This document shows positions 45,875 through 55,248 of a DNA stretch of 64,000 nt, one piece after another. Origin of the DNA: Mycobacterium sp. MBM. GTDB lineage: Bacteria > Actinomycetota > Actinomycetes > Mycobacteriales > Mycobacteriaceae. The position numbers were made by a program, and so were the translations under genes. The first letter of the stretch is position 1. Each line of letters begins with the position of its first letter. The notes below the pieces were generated by a model. The model ran no database searches. It saw only the letters and a program-made list of their open reading frames with translations, and had not been told where the DNA came from. The stretch is from positions 62,001-126,000 of the forward strand of contig JAKJHY010000003.1 in NCBI GenBank assembly GCA_021648845.1. The letters are read 5' to 3'.

Positions 45875-47586
45875 CGCTGTGCTGCGCTGAGGTTGCGCAC
45901 CGCGTCGATGCGCGCCTTGATCTGCTCACCGGTGGCGGCCGCCAACGGCGGACCGCCGCACATCTGGCGCAGCTCGTTGTGAATCTGCCCGTGCGTCTTG
46001 CCGGTGCGGTGATGCGCGATCGACACCAGGGTGTTCAATTCGCGACGGAGTTCCTGCAGCTGGCCGTGGGTGGTGCGGGGCGGGGGTGGGCCGCCGGCGG
46101 CAGCGGCGGCGGCGGTCCGCTTCTGCAGCTGCTCCTCCTGGCGCTTGCTGAGCAGATCACGCATCTGCCCGGCGTCGAGCAGTCCCGGGATGCCCAGGTA
46201 GTCGGCCTCCTCGTCACTGCCCGCGGCGGCCGCGGTGCCGAAGGAGGATCCGTCGAAGATGACCTGGTCGAGTTCGGCGTCGGCGCCCAGGGATTCGAAA
46301 CCCCGGTCCTGGTCCGTCTTCTCGTCCTTGGTCTTGTTCGCATCCGTGATCAGCTCGTCGTCGAGGCCGTCGGATTCGCGATGCGGCTTGCCCAGCACGT
46401 GATTGCGCTGGGCCTCCAATTCGCTGGCCAGTTGCAGCAGGTTGGGCACCGAGGGCAAGAAGATGCTGGCCGTCTCGCCCGGCCGCCGGCTCCGGACGAA
46501 GCGCCCGATGGCCTGGGCGAAGAACAGTGGGGTCGACGCGCTGGTGGCGTAGACGCCCACCGCGAGCCGGGGCACGTCGACGCCCTCGGAGACCATGCGG
46601 ACCGCGACCATCCACGGCTGCGCGGACTCGGAGAATTCCGTGATGCGATTCGACGCGGTCGGGTCGTCGGAGAGCACCACGGTCGGGGCCTCGCCGGTGA
46701 TGGTGGTCAGCAGCTTCGCGTAGGCCCGCGCGGTGGTCTGGTCGGAGGCGATGATCATGCCGCCGGCATCGGGGACGTGCTCGCGCTTCTGCTGCAGCCG
46801 CCGGTGGGCGGCGGCGATGACCGCCGGCATCCACTGGCCCTCGGGGTTGAGCGCGGTGCGCCAGGCCCGGGCGGTCTGCTCGGCGGTCAGCGGTTCTCCC
46901 AGGCGGGCGGCGTGTTCGTCGCCCGCGCTGTCGCGCCAGCGCGCCTCACCGGAGTAGGCCATGAACACCACGGGGCGCACCACGCCGTCGGCCAACGCGT
47001 CGGCATAGCCGTAGACGTGGTCGGCCTTGGAGCGCTGGAATCCCGCGGCGTCGGGCTCGTAGGTGACGAACGGGATGGGGCTGTCATCGGAGCGGAACGG
47101 CGTCCCGGTCAGGGCCAGGCGCCGCGTCGCGTCGCCATAGGCCTCCCGGATGGCGTCACCCCACGACTTGGCGTCGCCGCCGTGGTGGATCTCGTCGAAG
47201 ATCACCAGCGTCTTGTGGTTCTCGGTGCGCACCCGGTGCCGGGTCGGGTGGCTGGCCACCTGGGCGTAGGTGACGACGATGCCGTGATAGTCGCTGGAGG
47301 TCTGTGCCGCCGAGTTGCTGAACTTGGGATCCAGCGCCATCCCGAACCGGGCCGCGGACTGGGCCCACTGGGTCTTGAGGTGCTCGGTGGGGACCACCAC
47401 CACGACCTGGGTGACGGTGCCGTCGCCCAGCAACTCCGCGGCGATGCGCAGCGCGAAGGTGGTCTTACCGGCGCCCGGGGTGGCGACCGCCAGGAAATCC
47501 CTCGGCTTGGCGGCCAAGTACTTCACCAATGCCCGACGCTGCCAGCTCCGCAAATCCTGGGCGCTGGGCGCTACGTATGCCCGCAC
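45871..47586 (-). CDS. SF2 DEAD/DEAH-box helicase
   Basis: A 571-residue superfamily 2 helicase from a GTG start. Motif I ATPGAGKTT (35-43), motif II DEIH (131-134), motif III LTGTPF, and motif VI QAIGRFVRSRR are intact, giving two RecA-like lobes in the first 400 residues. The C-terminal 170 residues are unlike typical helicase lobes and contain an Ala/Pro-rich linker, then a helical domain. Overall reminiscent of RadD-type repair helicases. No nuclease or methylase partner is adjacent, so I do not call it a restriction subunit. Confidence 0.9.
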   Translation of the reverse strand: MRAYVAPSAQDLRSWQRRALVKYLAAKPRDFLAVATPGAGKTTFALRIAAELLGDGTVTQVVVVVPTEHLKTQWAQSAARFGMALDPKFSNSAAQTSSDYHGIVVTYAQVASHPTRHRVRTENHKTLVIFDEIHHGGDAKSWGDAIREAYGDATRRLALTGTPFRSDDSPIPFVTYEPDAAGFQRSKADHVYGYADALADGVVRPVVFMAYSGEARWRDSAGDEHAARLGEPLTAEQTARAWRTALNPEGQWMPAVIAAAHRRLQQKREHVPDAGGMIIASDQTTARAYAKLLTTITGEAPTVVLSDDPTASNRITEFSESAQPWMVAVRMVSEGVDVPRLAVGVYATSASTPLFFAQAIGRFVRSRRPGETASIFLPSVPNLLQLASELEAQRNHVLGKPHRESDGLDDELITDANKTKDEKTDQDRGFESLGADAELDQVIFDGSSFGTAAAAGSDEEADYLGIPGLLDAGQMRDLLSKRQEEQLQKRTAAAAAAGGPPPPRTTHGQLQELRRELNTLVSIAHHRTGKTHGQIHNELRQMCGGPPLAAATGEQIKARIDAVRNLSAAQR

Positions 47587-47683
47587 CCGAGACTCCTATC
47601 TGGTCGAAGGGCAGTCTAGGGCAAGGGGTTACGTGTTCGCATATCCGCTGCGGGAGTGTCGCGGCCAGCGGCGTGTCACACGC

Positions 47684-48580
47684 TTAGACGCCGAACGTCA
47701 CCCCGGTGAGCTCTTCGGAGACCGCCCACAACCGGCGCTGCGTGTCCAGGTCATAGGACTGTGCGCTGCTCGCGACCACGACGGGGGCGCCGCGCCACTG
47801 GGCGAGATTGGCCGGGCCGTAGTACTGCCCGCCGAGGGCTCCGGGATCGGTGGCGGCGCGCAATGTCGGCAGCGCGCCGTCGGCGGCGGGTTGCGCGGCG
47901 ACGCGGGCGACCAGTCCGGTGACCGGTCGGGCGACCGCGGGCAGGTAGCGGGCGAGTTCGGTGTCCGAGGTGCCCGGGTGCGCGGCCAGCGCGACGGTCT
48001 TGCCGCGCGGGGCCAGTCGGCGCTGCAACTCGTAGGTGAACATCAGGTTGGCCAGCTTGGACTGGGTGTAGGCGCCCATCCGGCTGTATGAGCGTTCCCA
48101 CTGCAGATCGTCGAAGTGGATCGCGCCGCCCATCTTGTGGCCGTTGCTGCTGACGGTGACGATGCGGGCGCCGTCGACATCGAGCATGGCGTCGAGCAAC
48201 AATCCGGTGAGCGCGAAGTGGCCGAGGTGGTTGGTGCCGAACTGCAGCTCGAAACCGTCCTGCGTGGTGCCCTTGGGGGTGGTCATCACTCCGGCGTTGT
48301 TGATCAGCAGGTCGATCGTGTCGTTACCGGTCCGCAGCGCCTCGGCGGCTTCGCGGATGGACGCCAGTGAGGTGAGGTCGAGCTCCTGGACGGTGACGGT
48401 GCCGGACATCCGCGCGGCGGCCTGTTTGCCCTTGCCGGTGTCGCGGACCGCGATGACGACGTGGGCGCCTTTGGCGGCCAGCGCCTTGGCGGTCTCGAAG
48501 CCCAGCCCGGTGTTGGCTCCGGTGATGACCGCGGTGCGTCCGCTCTGGTCCGGGATGTGCGCGGTGTTCCAAGGGGTCAT
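47684..48580 (-). CDS. Short-chain dehydrogenase/reductase (second copy, TetR-linked)
   Basis: A 298-residue SDR. Cofactor motif TGANTGLG near residue 20, NNAGVM, catalytic YTQSK, and the ending EELTGVTFGV. By eye it is roughly 55-60% identical to the SDR at 42214-43137, sharing blocks such as DGFELQFGTNHLGHFALTGL. ATG 48580 faces the divergent TetR gene across 87 bases that contain a perfect 18-bp palindrome, so it is very probably repressed by that TetR. Substrate unknown. Confidence 0.92.
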   Translation of the reverse strand: MTPWNTAHIPDQSGRTAVITGANTGLGFETAKALAAKGAHVVIAVRDTGKGKQAAARMSGTVTVQELDLTSLASIREAAEALRTGNDTIDLLINNAGVMTTPKGTTQDGFELQFGTNHLGHFALTGLLLDAMLDVDGARIVTVSSNGHKMGGAIHFDDLQWERSYSRMGAYTQSKLANLMFTYELQRRLAPRGKTVALAAHPGTSDTELARYLPAVARPVTGLVARVAAQPAADGALPTLRAATDPGALGGQYYGPANLAQWRGAPVVVASSAQSYDLDTQRRLWAVSEELTGVTFGV

Positions 48581-48610
48581 GAGAGATATCCTGTCAGAAG
48601 TGGAGGGACG

Positions 48611-48628
48611 GTTCCGTATATACGGAAC
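48611..48628. promoter_or_regulatory. Probable TetR operator: perfect 18-bp palindrome
   Basis: GTTCCGTATATACGGAAC reads identically on both strands. It is centred between the ATG of the SDR (48580, minus strand) and the ATG of the TetR regulator (48668, plus strand), at 31 and 40 bases from each. Size, symmetry and position are those of a TetR-family operator controlling both genes. Confidence 0.88.
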
Positions 48629-48667
48629 GCACGCCCCGTTTGTTTGGTTCCCGGGAGGTCGAAACGG

Positions 48668-49222
48668 ATGCGCGCCGACGCGGCACGAAATCGCGCGCGG
48701 GTACTCGAGGTGGCCTACGAGACGTTCGCCGCCGACGGCCTCGCGGTGCCCATCGATGAGATCGCCCGGCGCGCCGGTGTCGGTGCGGGCACCGTCTATC
48801 GGCATTTCCCGGCCAAAGAGGATCTCTTCCGGGCGGTGATCGAGGACCGGATGCGGCATATCGTCGATGCCGGGCGGGCCCTGCTCGCCGCCGATCCGGC
48901 CGGTGGGATCTTCACCTTGATGAGGGCGATGGTGCTGGACTGGGGCGCCACCGACCGTGGCCTGGTCGAGGCGTTGTCCGGCCTCGGCATCGACGTCAAT
49001 CAGGCGGTGCCGCACGCCGAGGCGGAGTTCCTCGGCATGGTCGGCGACCTGCTGGCGGCGGCCCAGGCCGCGGGAACCGTGCGCGCCGACGTCACCGTGC
49101 CGGAGGTCAAAGGTCTCGTGGTGGGACTGCAGGCCATGCAGTCCTACAACCCGGCGGTCGCCGAGGCGGGCCTGGCGGTGGTGTTCGACGGACTGCGGCA
49201 CCGACCGCCGAGCGCTTCCTGA
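48668..49222 (+). CDS. TetR-family transcriptional repressor
   Basis: A 184-residue regulator. The N-terminal helix-turn-helix is clear: RARVLEVAYETFAADG, then IDEIARRAGVGAGTVYRHF with the usual recognition helix. The C-terminal ligand domain is helical. ATG 48668 has a GGGAGG ribosome-binding sequence. It likely represses itself and the divergent SDR through the 18-bp palindrome; the inducer is unknown but is probably the SDR substrate or a related compound. Confidence 0.94.
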   Translation: MRADAARNRARVLEVAYETFAADGLAVPIDEIARRAGVGAGTVYRHFPAKEDLFRAVIEDRMRHIVDAGRALLAADPAGGIFTLMRAMVLDWGATDRGLVEALSGLGIDVNQAVPHAEAEFLGMVGDLLAAAQAAGTVRADVTVPEVKGLVVGLQAMQSYNPAVAEAGLAVVFDGLRHRPPSAS

Positions 49223-49223
49223 C

Positions 49224-49250
49224 CTTGCACTCGCCATGGGTGAGTGCTAA
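49224..49250 (+). promoter_or_regulatory. CIRCE-type HrcA operator 1 upstream of groEL2
   Basis: The arms CTTGCACTC (49224-49232) and GAGTGCTAA (49242-49250) are separated by 9 bases; consensus is TTAGCACTC-N9-GAGTGCTAA. The right arm is perfect, the left has two mismatches. CIRCE is the binding site of the heat-shock repressor HrcA. Confidence 0.92.
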
Positions 49251-49258
49251 AAATGACT

Positions 49259-49285
49259 TTGGCACTCTCGATCTGTGAGTGCTAG
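49259..49285 (+). promoter_or_regulatory. CIRCE-type HrcA operator 2 upstream of groEL2
   Basis: TTGGCACTC (49259-49267), a 9-base spacer, then GAGTGCTAG (49277-49285); each arm has one mismatch from consensus. It lies 8 bases after the first element, giving two tandem HrcA sites about 100-160 bases before the groEL2 start. Confidence 0.9.
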
Positions 49286-49337
49286 GTCGGGACGGTGAGG
49301 CAGGGAGCACACCCACGCCGTCCGTCGCGGGCACTGA

Positions 49338-51011
<1,674 letters not shown>

Positions 51012-51020
51012 GTCCTGCAC

Positions 51021-51059
51021 GAAAAAGCCCCGGTGCGCTGCGCGCACCGGGGCTTTTTC
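51021..51059. terminator. Strong bidirectional intrinsic terminator
   Basis: A perfect 18-bp inverted repeat (51021-51038 and 51042-51059) with a 3-base loop. The stem has a GC-rich core (GCCCCGGTGCGC) and an A5/T5 run at its base, so it can end transcription from groEL2 on the plus strand and from the convergent PPOX-fold gene on the minus strand. Confidence 0.93.
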
Positions 51060-51117
51060 GTGTCCGCGGCGAGTGTGCCGGTTGTCGGTGCTCGATCGCC
51101 GATTTCTCGACGAGAAG

Positions 51118-51501
51118 CTACACAGTCGGCGGCTTCAGCGGGACACAGTCGTGCAGGCCGGCCGGATCGCTCCCCGCCCCCGGCTCGATGGCGCTGCGGT
51201 GCAGCACCGCGCGGGTGGGCGTCACCCGTATGCCGTCGTCGGTGACCTCGGCGACGCCATCGACGATCAGCGAGTAGCCGGTGGGCTCGCGCGGCGGCCA
51301 CAGCATCGTCACCGCGTCGTGAACGGCGGCGTTGCGCGTCGTCGTCCGGCCCATCGGGCCCACAGTCAAGACCCCGTCGCGCATGTCCGGTGCCACGGCC
51401 ACCGTGTGGGCGCGGTGTTCGTCGCCGACGGTGATCAGGTACCCGAAGGGGAAGTCGGCGAGCGTGTCGGACAGCTTGTCGAGATCCACTTTGACGCTCA
51501 T
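51118..51501 (-). CDS. Pyridoxamine 5'-phosphate oxidase-fold protein (FMN/F420 type)
   Basis: A 127-residue split-barrel flavoprotein-like protein. It opens with LADFPFGYLITVGDEHRAHTVAV, the first strands of the PNPOx fold, then NAAVHDAVTMLWPP. Mycobacteria have many such proteins that bind FMN or F420; the cofactor cannot be decided here. Ends about 60 bases from the shared terminator. Confidence 0.82.
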   Translation of the reverse strand: MSVKVDLDKLSDTLADFPFGYLITVGDEHRAHTVAVAPDMRDGVLTVGPMGRTTTRNAAVHDAVTMLWPPREPTGYSLIVDGVAEVTDDGIRVTPTRAVLHRSAIEPGAGSDPAGLHDCVPLKPPTV

Positions 51502-51578
51502 GCACCCATTGTCGCGCCTGTGGACAACTCGCTGGCATACAGCCGGGTCTGTCGGACGCGACGCCGACGCTGACGGGC

Positions 51579-52436
51579 ATGGACGACCACCCGTTCCTCG
51601 GCGCGCAGGCGTTACGTGCCGGGCGAGTCACCGACCACGGGCTGCGCACCCGGTTTCGCGCGGTCTATCGCAATGTCTACCTGGGTCGCGACGTGGAGAT
51701 GACCGCGCTGCGCAGGGCCGCGGCGGCAGCCCTGTGGGCCGGGCCCGATGCGGTGCTGGTCGGCACGTCGGCCGCAGCGGTATGGGGCACCAAGTGGCTG
51801 AACGCGAACTCACCGGCCGAGGTGGTGCGGCCCGACCGGCACAGCCCACCCGGCATCGTGGTGCGATCATTCGCCTTGGCTGCCGACGATGTCGTTGTCC
51901 GGGCCGGCCTGCGGATCACGACCGCCGCGCGTACCGCGTTCGATATCGCCCGGTTGACGCCCCAGGCCGACGCGGTGCCGGTGCTGGATGCACTTCTGCG
52001 GGCCACCCGGATCAGTGGCGCCGATGTGCTCGGCCTCATCGCCGGCCACCCCGCCACACGCGGCGTCCGCCGCGCGGAAGCCACCCTTGCCCTGGTGGAC
52101 GGCGGGGCCGAGTCCCCACAGGAATCACGGGTGCGGCTGATGTTGATCAAGGCCGGCTTGCCCGTTCCGGAAACCCAGATCGAGTTCTTCGACGAGTACG
52201 GCGCCGCGTTCATCCGCTCCGACATGGGCTGGCGCAGCTGGAAGGTGCTCGTCGAATACGACGGTGTGCAGCATTGGTCCGACAGTCGGCAGCGCGCCTG
52301 GGACATCGAACGGGCCGCCGTGCTCGAGTCGATGGGGTGGGCCGTGATCAGGGTCAGCGCGGCGATGTTGCGCCGGCCCGAGGTCTTCATCGAGCGGGTC
52401 CGGGTCAAGCTGCGCGAGCGAGGCTGTCCGCTTTGA
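51579..52436 (+). CDS. AbiEi-like N-terminal domain fused to DUF559 nuclease-like domain
   Basis: A 285-residue protein. Residues 1-160 resemble the AbiEi antitoxin-type region found in many mycobacterial proteins (RAVYRNVYLGR, LVGTSAAAVWGTKW). Residues 180-285 are a DUF559 domain of the PD-(D/E)XK/Vsr-like fold: ESPQESRVRLMLIKAGLP, VLVEYDGVQHW, and an SMGWAVIRVS strand. The E...D-x-Q pattern could form a nuclease active site. No toxin partner (AbiEii) is adjacent, so an abortive-infection role is unproven. Confidence 0.8.
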   Translation: MDDHPFLGAQALRAGRVTDHGLRTRFRAVYRNVYLGRDVEMTALRRAAAAALWAGPDAVLVGTSAAAVWGTKWLNANSPAEVVRPDRHSPPGIVVRSFALAADDVVVRAGLRITTAARTAFDIARLTPQADAVPVLDALLRATRISGADVLGLIAGHPATRGVRRAEATLALVDGGAESPQESRVRLMLIKAGLPVPETQIEFFDEYGAAFIRSDMGWRSWKVLVEYDGVQHWSDSRQRAWDIERAAVLESMGWAVIRVSAAMLRRPEVFIERVRVKLRERGCPL

Positions 52437-52487
52437 CGCCGAGTGTGGGGCTTACCGGTGCCATCGGTGGATCTCGCCGCCAAGTTC

Positions 52488-54248
52488 CTACACAGTCGGC
52501 GCGGGTTGGCGTCCGCGCACCAGGCGTCCGGGCCGCGCGGAGGTGGGGATCCCGTGCTCGGCGATGATCTCGCCGGAGACGATGGTCGCCACGTACCCGT
52601 CGGCGCCCTGGTCCAGTCGGCGGCCACCGGCGGGCAGGTCGGCGAGCACCGTCGGTCGATGCAGTCGCATGGCGTCGGTGTCGATGATGTTGACGTCGGC
52701 CTTGTAGCCGACCGCGAGCCGTCCCCGGTCGGCCAGCCCGGCGATGCGGGCCGGCACCGACGTCAGCTCCTGGATGACCCGCGGCAGTGGGAGCCGGCCG
52801 GATGCGCGGTCGCGCACCCAATGGGTCAGCATGTAGGTCGGAAAGCTGGCGTCACAGATCATTCCGTAGTGCGCGCCGCCGTCGCCGAGTCCCAAGACGA
52901 CATCGTCGCGCTGGATCAGCTCGGCCACGGTGTCCAGCGAGTGATCACGGAAGTTGGCGAGGGTGACCAACAGCATGGCGTGACCGTCGTCGTCGAGCAG
53001 CCGGTCGTAGGCCTCCTCGAGCGGGCTGACATTGCCGGCACGGGCTCGCGCCCCAATCGAGTCCTGCTCTGCAGGTTCGTAATTCGGCGGGTCACCGAGG
53101 GGATACATGTAGTCCCAGGCCTGTGCGGCGAACATCAGCGGGTGCCCGTCGCTTGCCGGGGTGTCGGTCAGAATGCGCTTTCGGACTTCGGGTTTGCGCA
53201 TCTCGGCGACGCGTTCGGCCAGCGGCAGATCGGCGATCTCCCGGTACGAGGGGTACATGACGAACGGGTTGCCCGACAGCTCCAGTCCGAGCACCAGGCC
53301 GATCGGGCGCGGGAAGATCTGCCCGGTGACGTCCCCGCCGTCCGCGTTGGCCTTCTCCACCATCCGCAGCGCATCGAGATGGATCGGCGGGCCGGCGTTG
53401 CCGATCGCCAGCGTGAAGGTCACCGGCAGACCCACCTCGGCCGCGACATCGAACACCGCCTTGAGCGCACCCTCGTAGTCACCGGCCATCAGGTCGGGCA
53501 CGAACTGCAGCAAACCGCCGCCGGCGTCGTCGACCCCGCGGGCGATGGCTTCGATCTCGGCGTACTCCGCTTCGTAGCTCGGAATCGGCTGTCCGCCCGC
53601 GGTTTTGTGCAGGGTCAGCCGCGACGACGCGAATCCGAGAGCACCGGCGCGGATCGCCTCCTCGGCGAGCTTGCGCATCAACGCGAGGTCTTCGCCGGTA
53701 GGCAATTCGCGGTCGACGCCGCGCCGGCCCATCACGTACACCCGCAGCGGGGAGTGCGGCAGGAAGGCGGCGACATCGATATCGCGGCGGCGGCTGTCGA
53801 GGGCGTCGAGGAACTCGGGGAAGGTCTCCCACGTCCATGGCAGCCCGTCGACCATCACCACGCCGGGGATGTCCTCGACCCCGGCCATCACGTCGACGAG
53901 GGTGTCGTGGTCCTCGGGGCGGCAGGGTGCAAAGCCGACACCGCAGTTGCCCATGACGGCGGTGGTCACCCCGTGTGCCGAGGACGGTGTCATGCGGTCG
54001 CTCCAGATGGCCTGTCCGTCGTAGTGGGTGTGCAGATCCACGAAGCCGGGGGTCACCACCAGTCCGGTGGCGTCGATCTCGCGGGTGCCGGGCCCGATCT
54101 CGCCTTTCTGGCCGATCTCGGCGATCAGGCCGTCGGCGATCCCGATGTCGGCGACGTAAGGCTGTCCCCCCAGGCCGTCGACGATGGTGCCGCCGCGGAT
54201 GACGAGGTCGAACATTCTCTGGTCGCTTCGCTCGCCCGAAATTGTCAT
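52488..54248 (-). CDS. D-aminoacylase-like amidohydrolase
   Basis: A 586-residue amidohydrolase of the N-acyl-D-amino-acid deacylase group. Visible are the beta-sandwich start FDLVIRGGTIVDGLGGQP, metal ligands in GFVDLHTHYDGQAIW, and the GDGGAHYGMICDASF late metal-site block. ATG 54215 (N-terminus MFDLVIRGG) is an equally good start. These zinc enzymes hydrolyse acylated D-amino acids or related amides; the real substrate is unknown. A divergent glyoxalase gene starts 22 bases away. Confidence 0.9.
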   Translation of the reverse strand: MTISGERSDQRMFDLVIRGGTIVDGLGGQPYVADIGIADGLIAEIGQKGEIGPGTREIDATGLVVTPGFVDLHTHYDGQAIWSDRMTPSSAHGVTTAVMGNCGVGFAPCRPEDHDTLVDVMAGVEDIPGVVMVDGLPWTWETFPEFLDALDSRRRDIDVAAFLPHSPLRVYVMGRRGVDRELPTGEDLALMRKLAEEAIRAGALGFASSRLTLHKTAGGQPIPSYEAEYAEIEAIARGVDDAGGGLLQFVPDLMAGDYEGALKAVFDVAAEVGLPVTFTLAIGNAGPPIHLDALRMVEKANADGGDVTGQIFPRPIGLVLGLELSGNPFVMYPSYREIADLPLAERVAEMRKPEVRKRILTDTPASDGHPLMFAAQAWDYMYPLGDPPNYEPAEQDSIGARARAGNVSPLEEAYDRLLDDDGHAMLLVTLANFRDHSLDTVAELIQRDDVVLGLGDGGAHYGMICDASFPTYMLTHWVRDRASGRLPLPRVIQELTSVPARIAGLADRGRLAVGYKADVNIIDTDAMRLHRPTVLADLPAGGRRLDQGADGYVATIVSGEIIAEHGIPTSARPGRLVRGRQPAPTV

Positions 54249-54270
54249 ACCCCGAATGTACGGTCAGGGT

Positions 54271-54657
54271 GTGATCGATCACTTCGGAATCAACTGTGCG
54301 GATTGGGAACGGTCGAAGGCCTTCTACGACAAGGTCCTCGGCGTGCTGGGCTACACCCGGCAGATGGATTTCCCGGTTGCCATCGGCTACGGCACCGACG
54401 GTAAGCCGGACTTCTGGATTGCGGATATGAGCGCCGGTGAGGCCGCGGGCCCCAACCGCGAGACGCATATCGCGTTCCACGCCGCCGACACCGACGCGGT
54501 GCAGGCGTTCTACGACGCGGCGCTGCAGGTGGGGGCGGAGTCGTTGCACGCGCCTCGGCTGTGGCCGGAGTATCACCCCGGGTACTTCGGCGCGTTCGTC
54601 CGCGACCCCGACGGCAACAATGTGGAGGCGGTCTTCCACGGGGCGGCACCGGCATGA
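54271..54657 (+). CDS. Glyoxalase/VOC superfamily protein
   Basis: A 128-residue vicinal-oxygen-chelate fold protein. Two beta-alpha-beta-beta-beta halves begin IDHFGINCADWERSKAFYDKVL and THIAFHAADTDAVQAFYDAAL; metal ligand positions His3 or so, His of THIAFH and Glu of NNVEAVFHG are plausible. GTG 54271 is preferred; ATG 54256 would add five residues. Metal and substrate unknown. Confidence 0.87.
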   Translation: MIDHFGINCADWERSKAFYDKVLGVLGYTRQMDFPVAIGYGTDGKPDFWIADMSAGEAAGPNRETHIAFHAADTDAVQAFYDAALQVGAESLHAPRLWPEYHPGYFGAFVRDPDGNNVEAVFHGAAPA

Positions 54658-54685
54658 GGGTGCGAGTACGGGCCGGGGGCGAGCC

Positions 54686-55195
54686 GTGAACCAAGCGCAG
54701 GAATTGCTGCGGGATTCGTTCACCCGGCTCATCGAACATGTCGACGCGCTGACCGACGGCCTGACCGACGAGGTGTCGTCATGGCAGCCGGCGCCGGGCG
54801 CCAACAGCATCGCCTGGCTGATCTGGCACAGCGCGCGCTGCCAGGATCTGCAGCTGTGCGATATCGCGGGCACCGAGCAGGTCTGGATCCGGGACGGGTG
54901 GGTGGACCGGTTCGGTCTCGGGTTGCCGCCCAATGACATCGGTTACGGCCACGGACCGGACGAGGTGGCCCGGGTGCGCGCGTCGGCCGACCTGCTGAGC
55001 GGCTACTACCGCGCGGTGCACAAGGTGACGCTGGAGTATGTGGCGTCGATCGAGGAGCACGAGCTTGAGCGCATCGTCGACGACAACTGGGAGCCGCCGG
55101 TGACGGCGAGTGCGCGGCTGGTCAGCATCATCGACGACTGTGCTCAGCATCTCGGGCAGGCCGCGTATATCCGGGGCACCCTGATCGCTACTTGA
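54686..55195 (+). CDS. DinB/DUF664 four-helix-bundle protein
   Basis: A 169-residue DinB-superfamily protein from GTG 54686. The metal-binding histidines are placed as in the family: WLIWHSARCQD in helix 2 and DDCAQHLGQAAY at the C-terminal end. Mycobacteria use members of this superfamily as thiol-dependent transferases (mycothiol or bacillithiol type), but the specific role is unknown. Follows the glyoxalase by 28 bases. Confidence 0.85.
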   Translation: MNQAQELLRDSFTRLIEHVDALTDGLTDEVSSWQPAPGANSIAWLIWHSARCQDLQLCDIAGTEQVWIRDGWVDRFGLGLPPNDIGYGHGPDEVARVRASADLLSGYYRAVHKVTLEYVASIEEHELERIVDDNWEPPVTASARLVSIIDDCAQHLGQAAYIRGTLIAT

Positions 55196-55248
55196 CAGGT
55201 GTCAACCCCGGTGCGAGCTACGTCACAGCACGGGTTTAGCATGGGCCT

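Noticed and set aside
45871..47586. Helicase as the R subunit of a restriction system
   Set aside because: No methylase, specificity or nuclease gene is nearby and no nuclease motif is visible in the protein.
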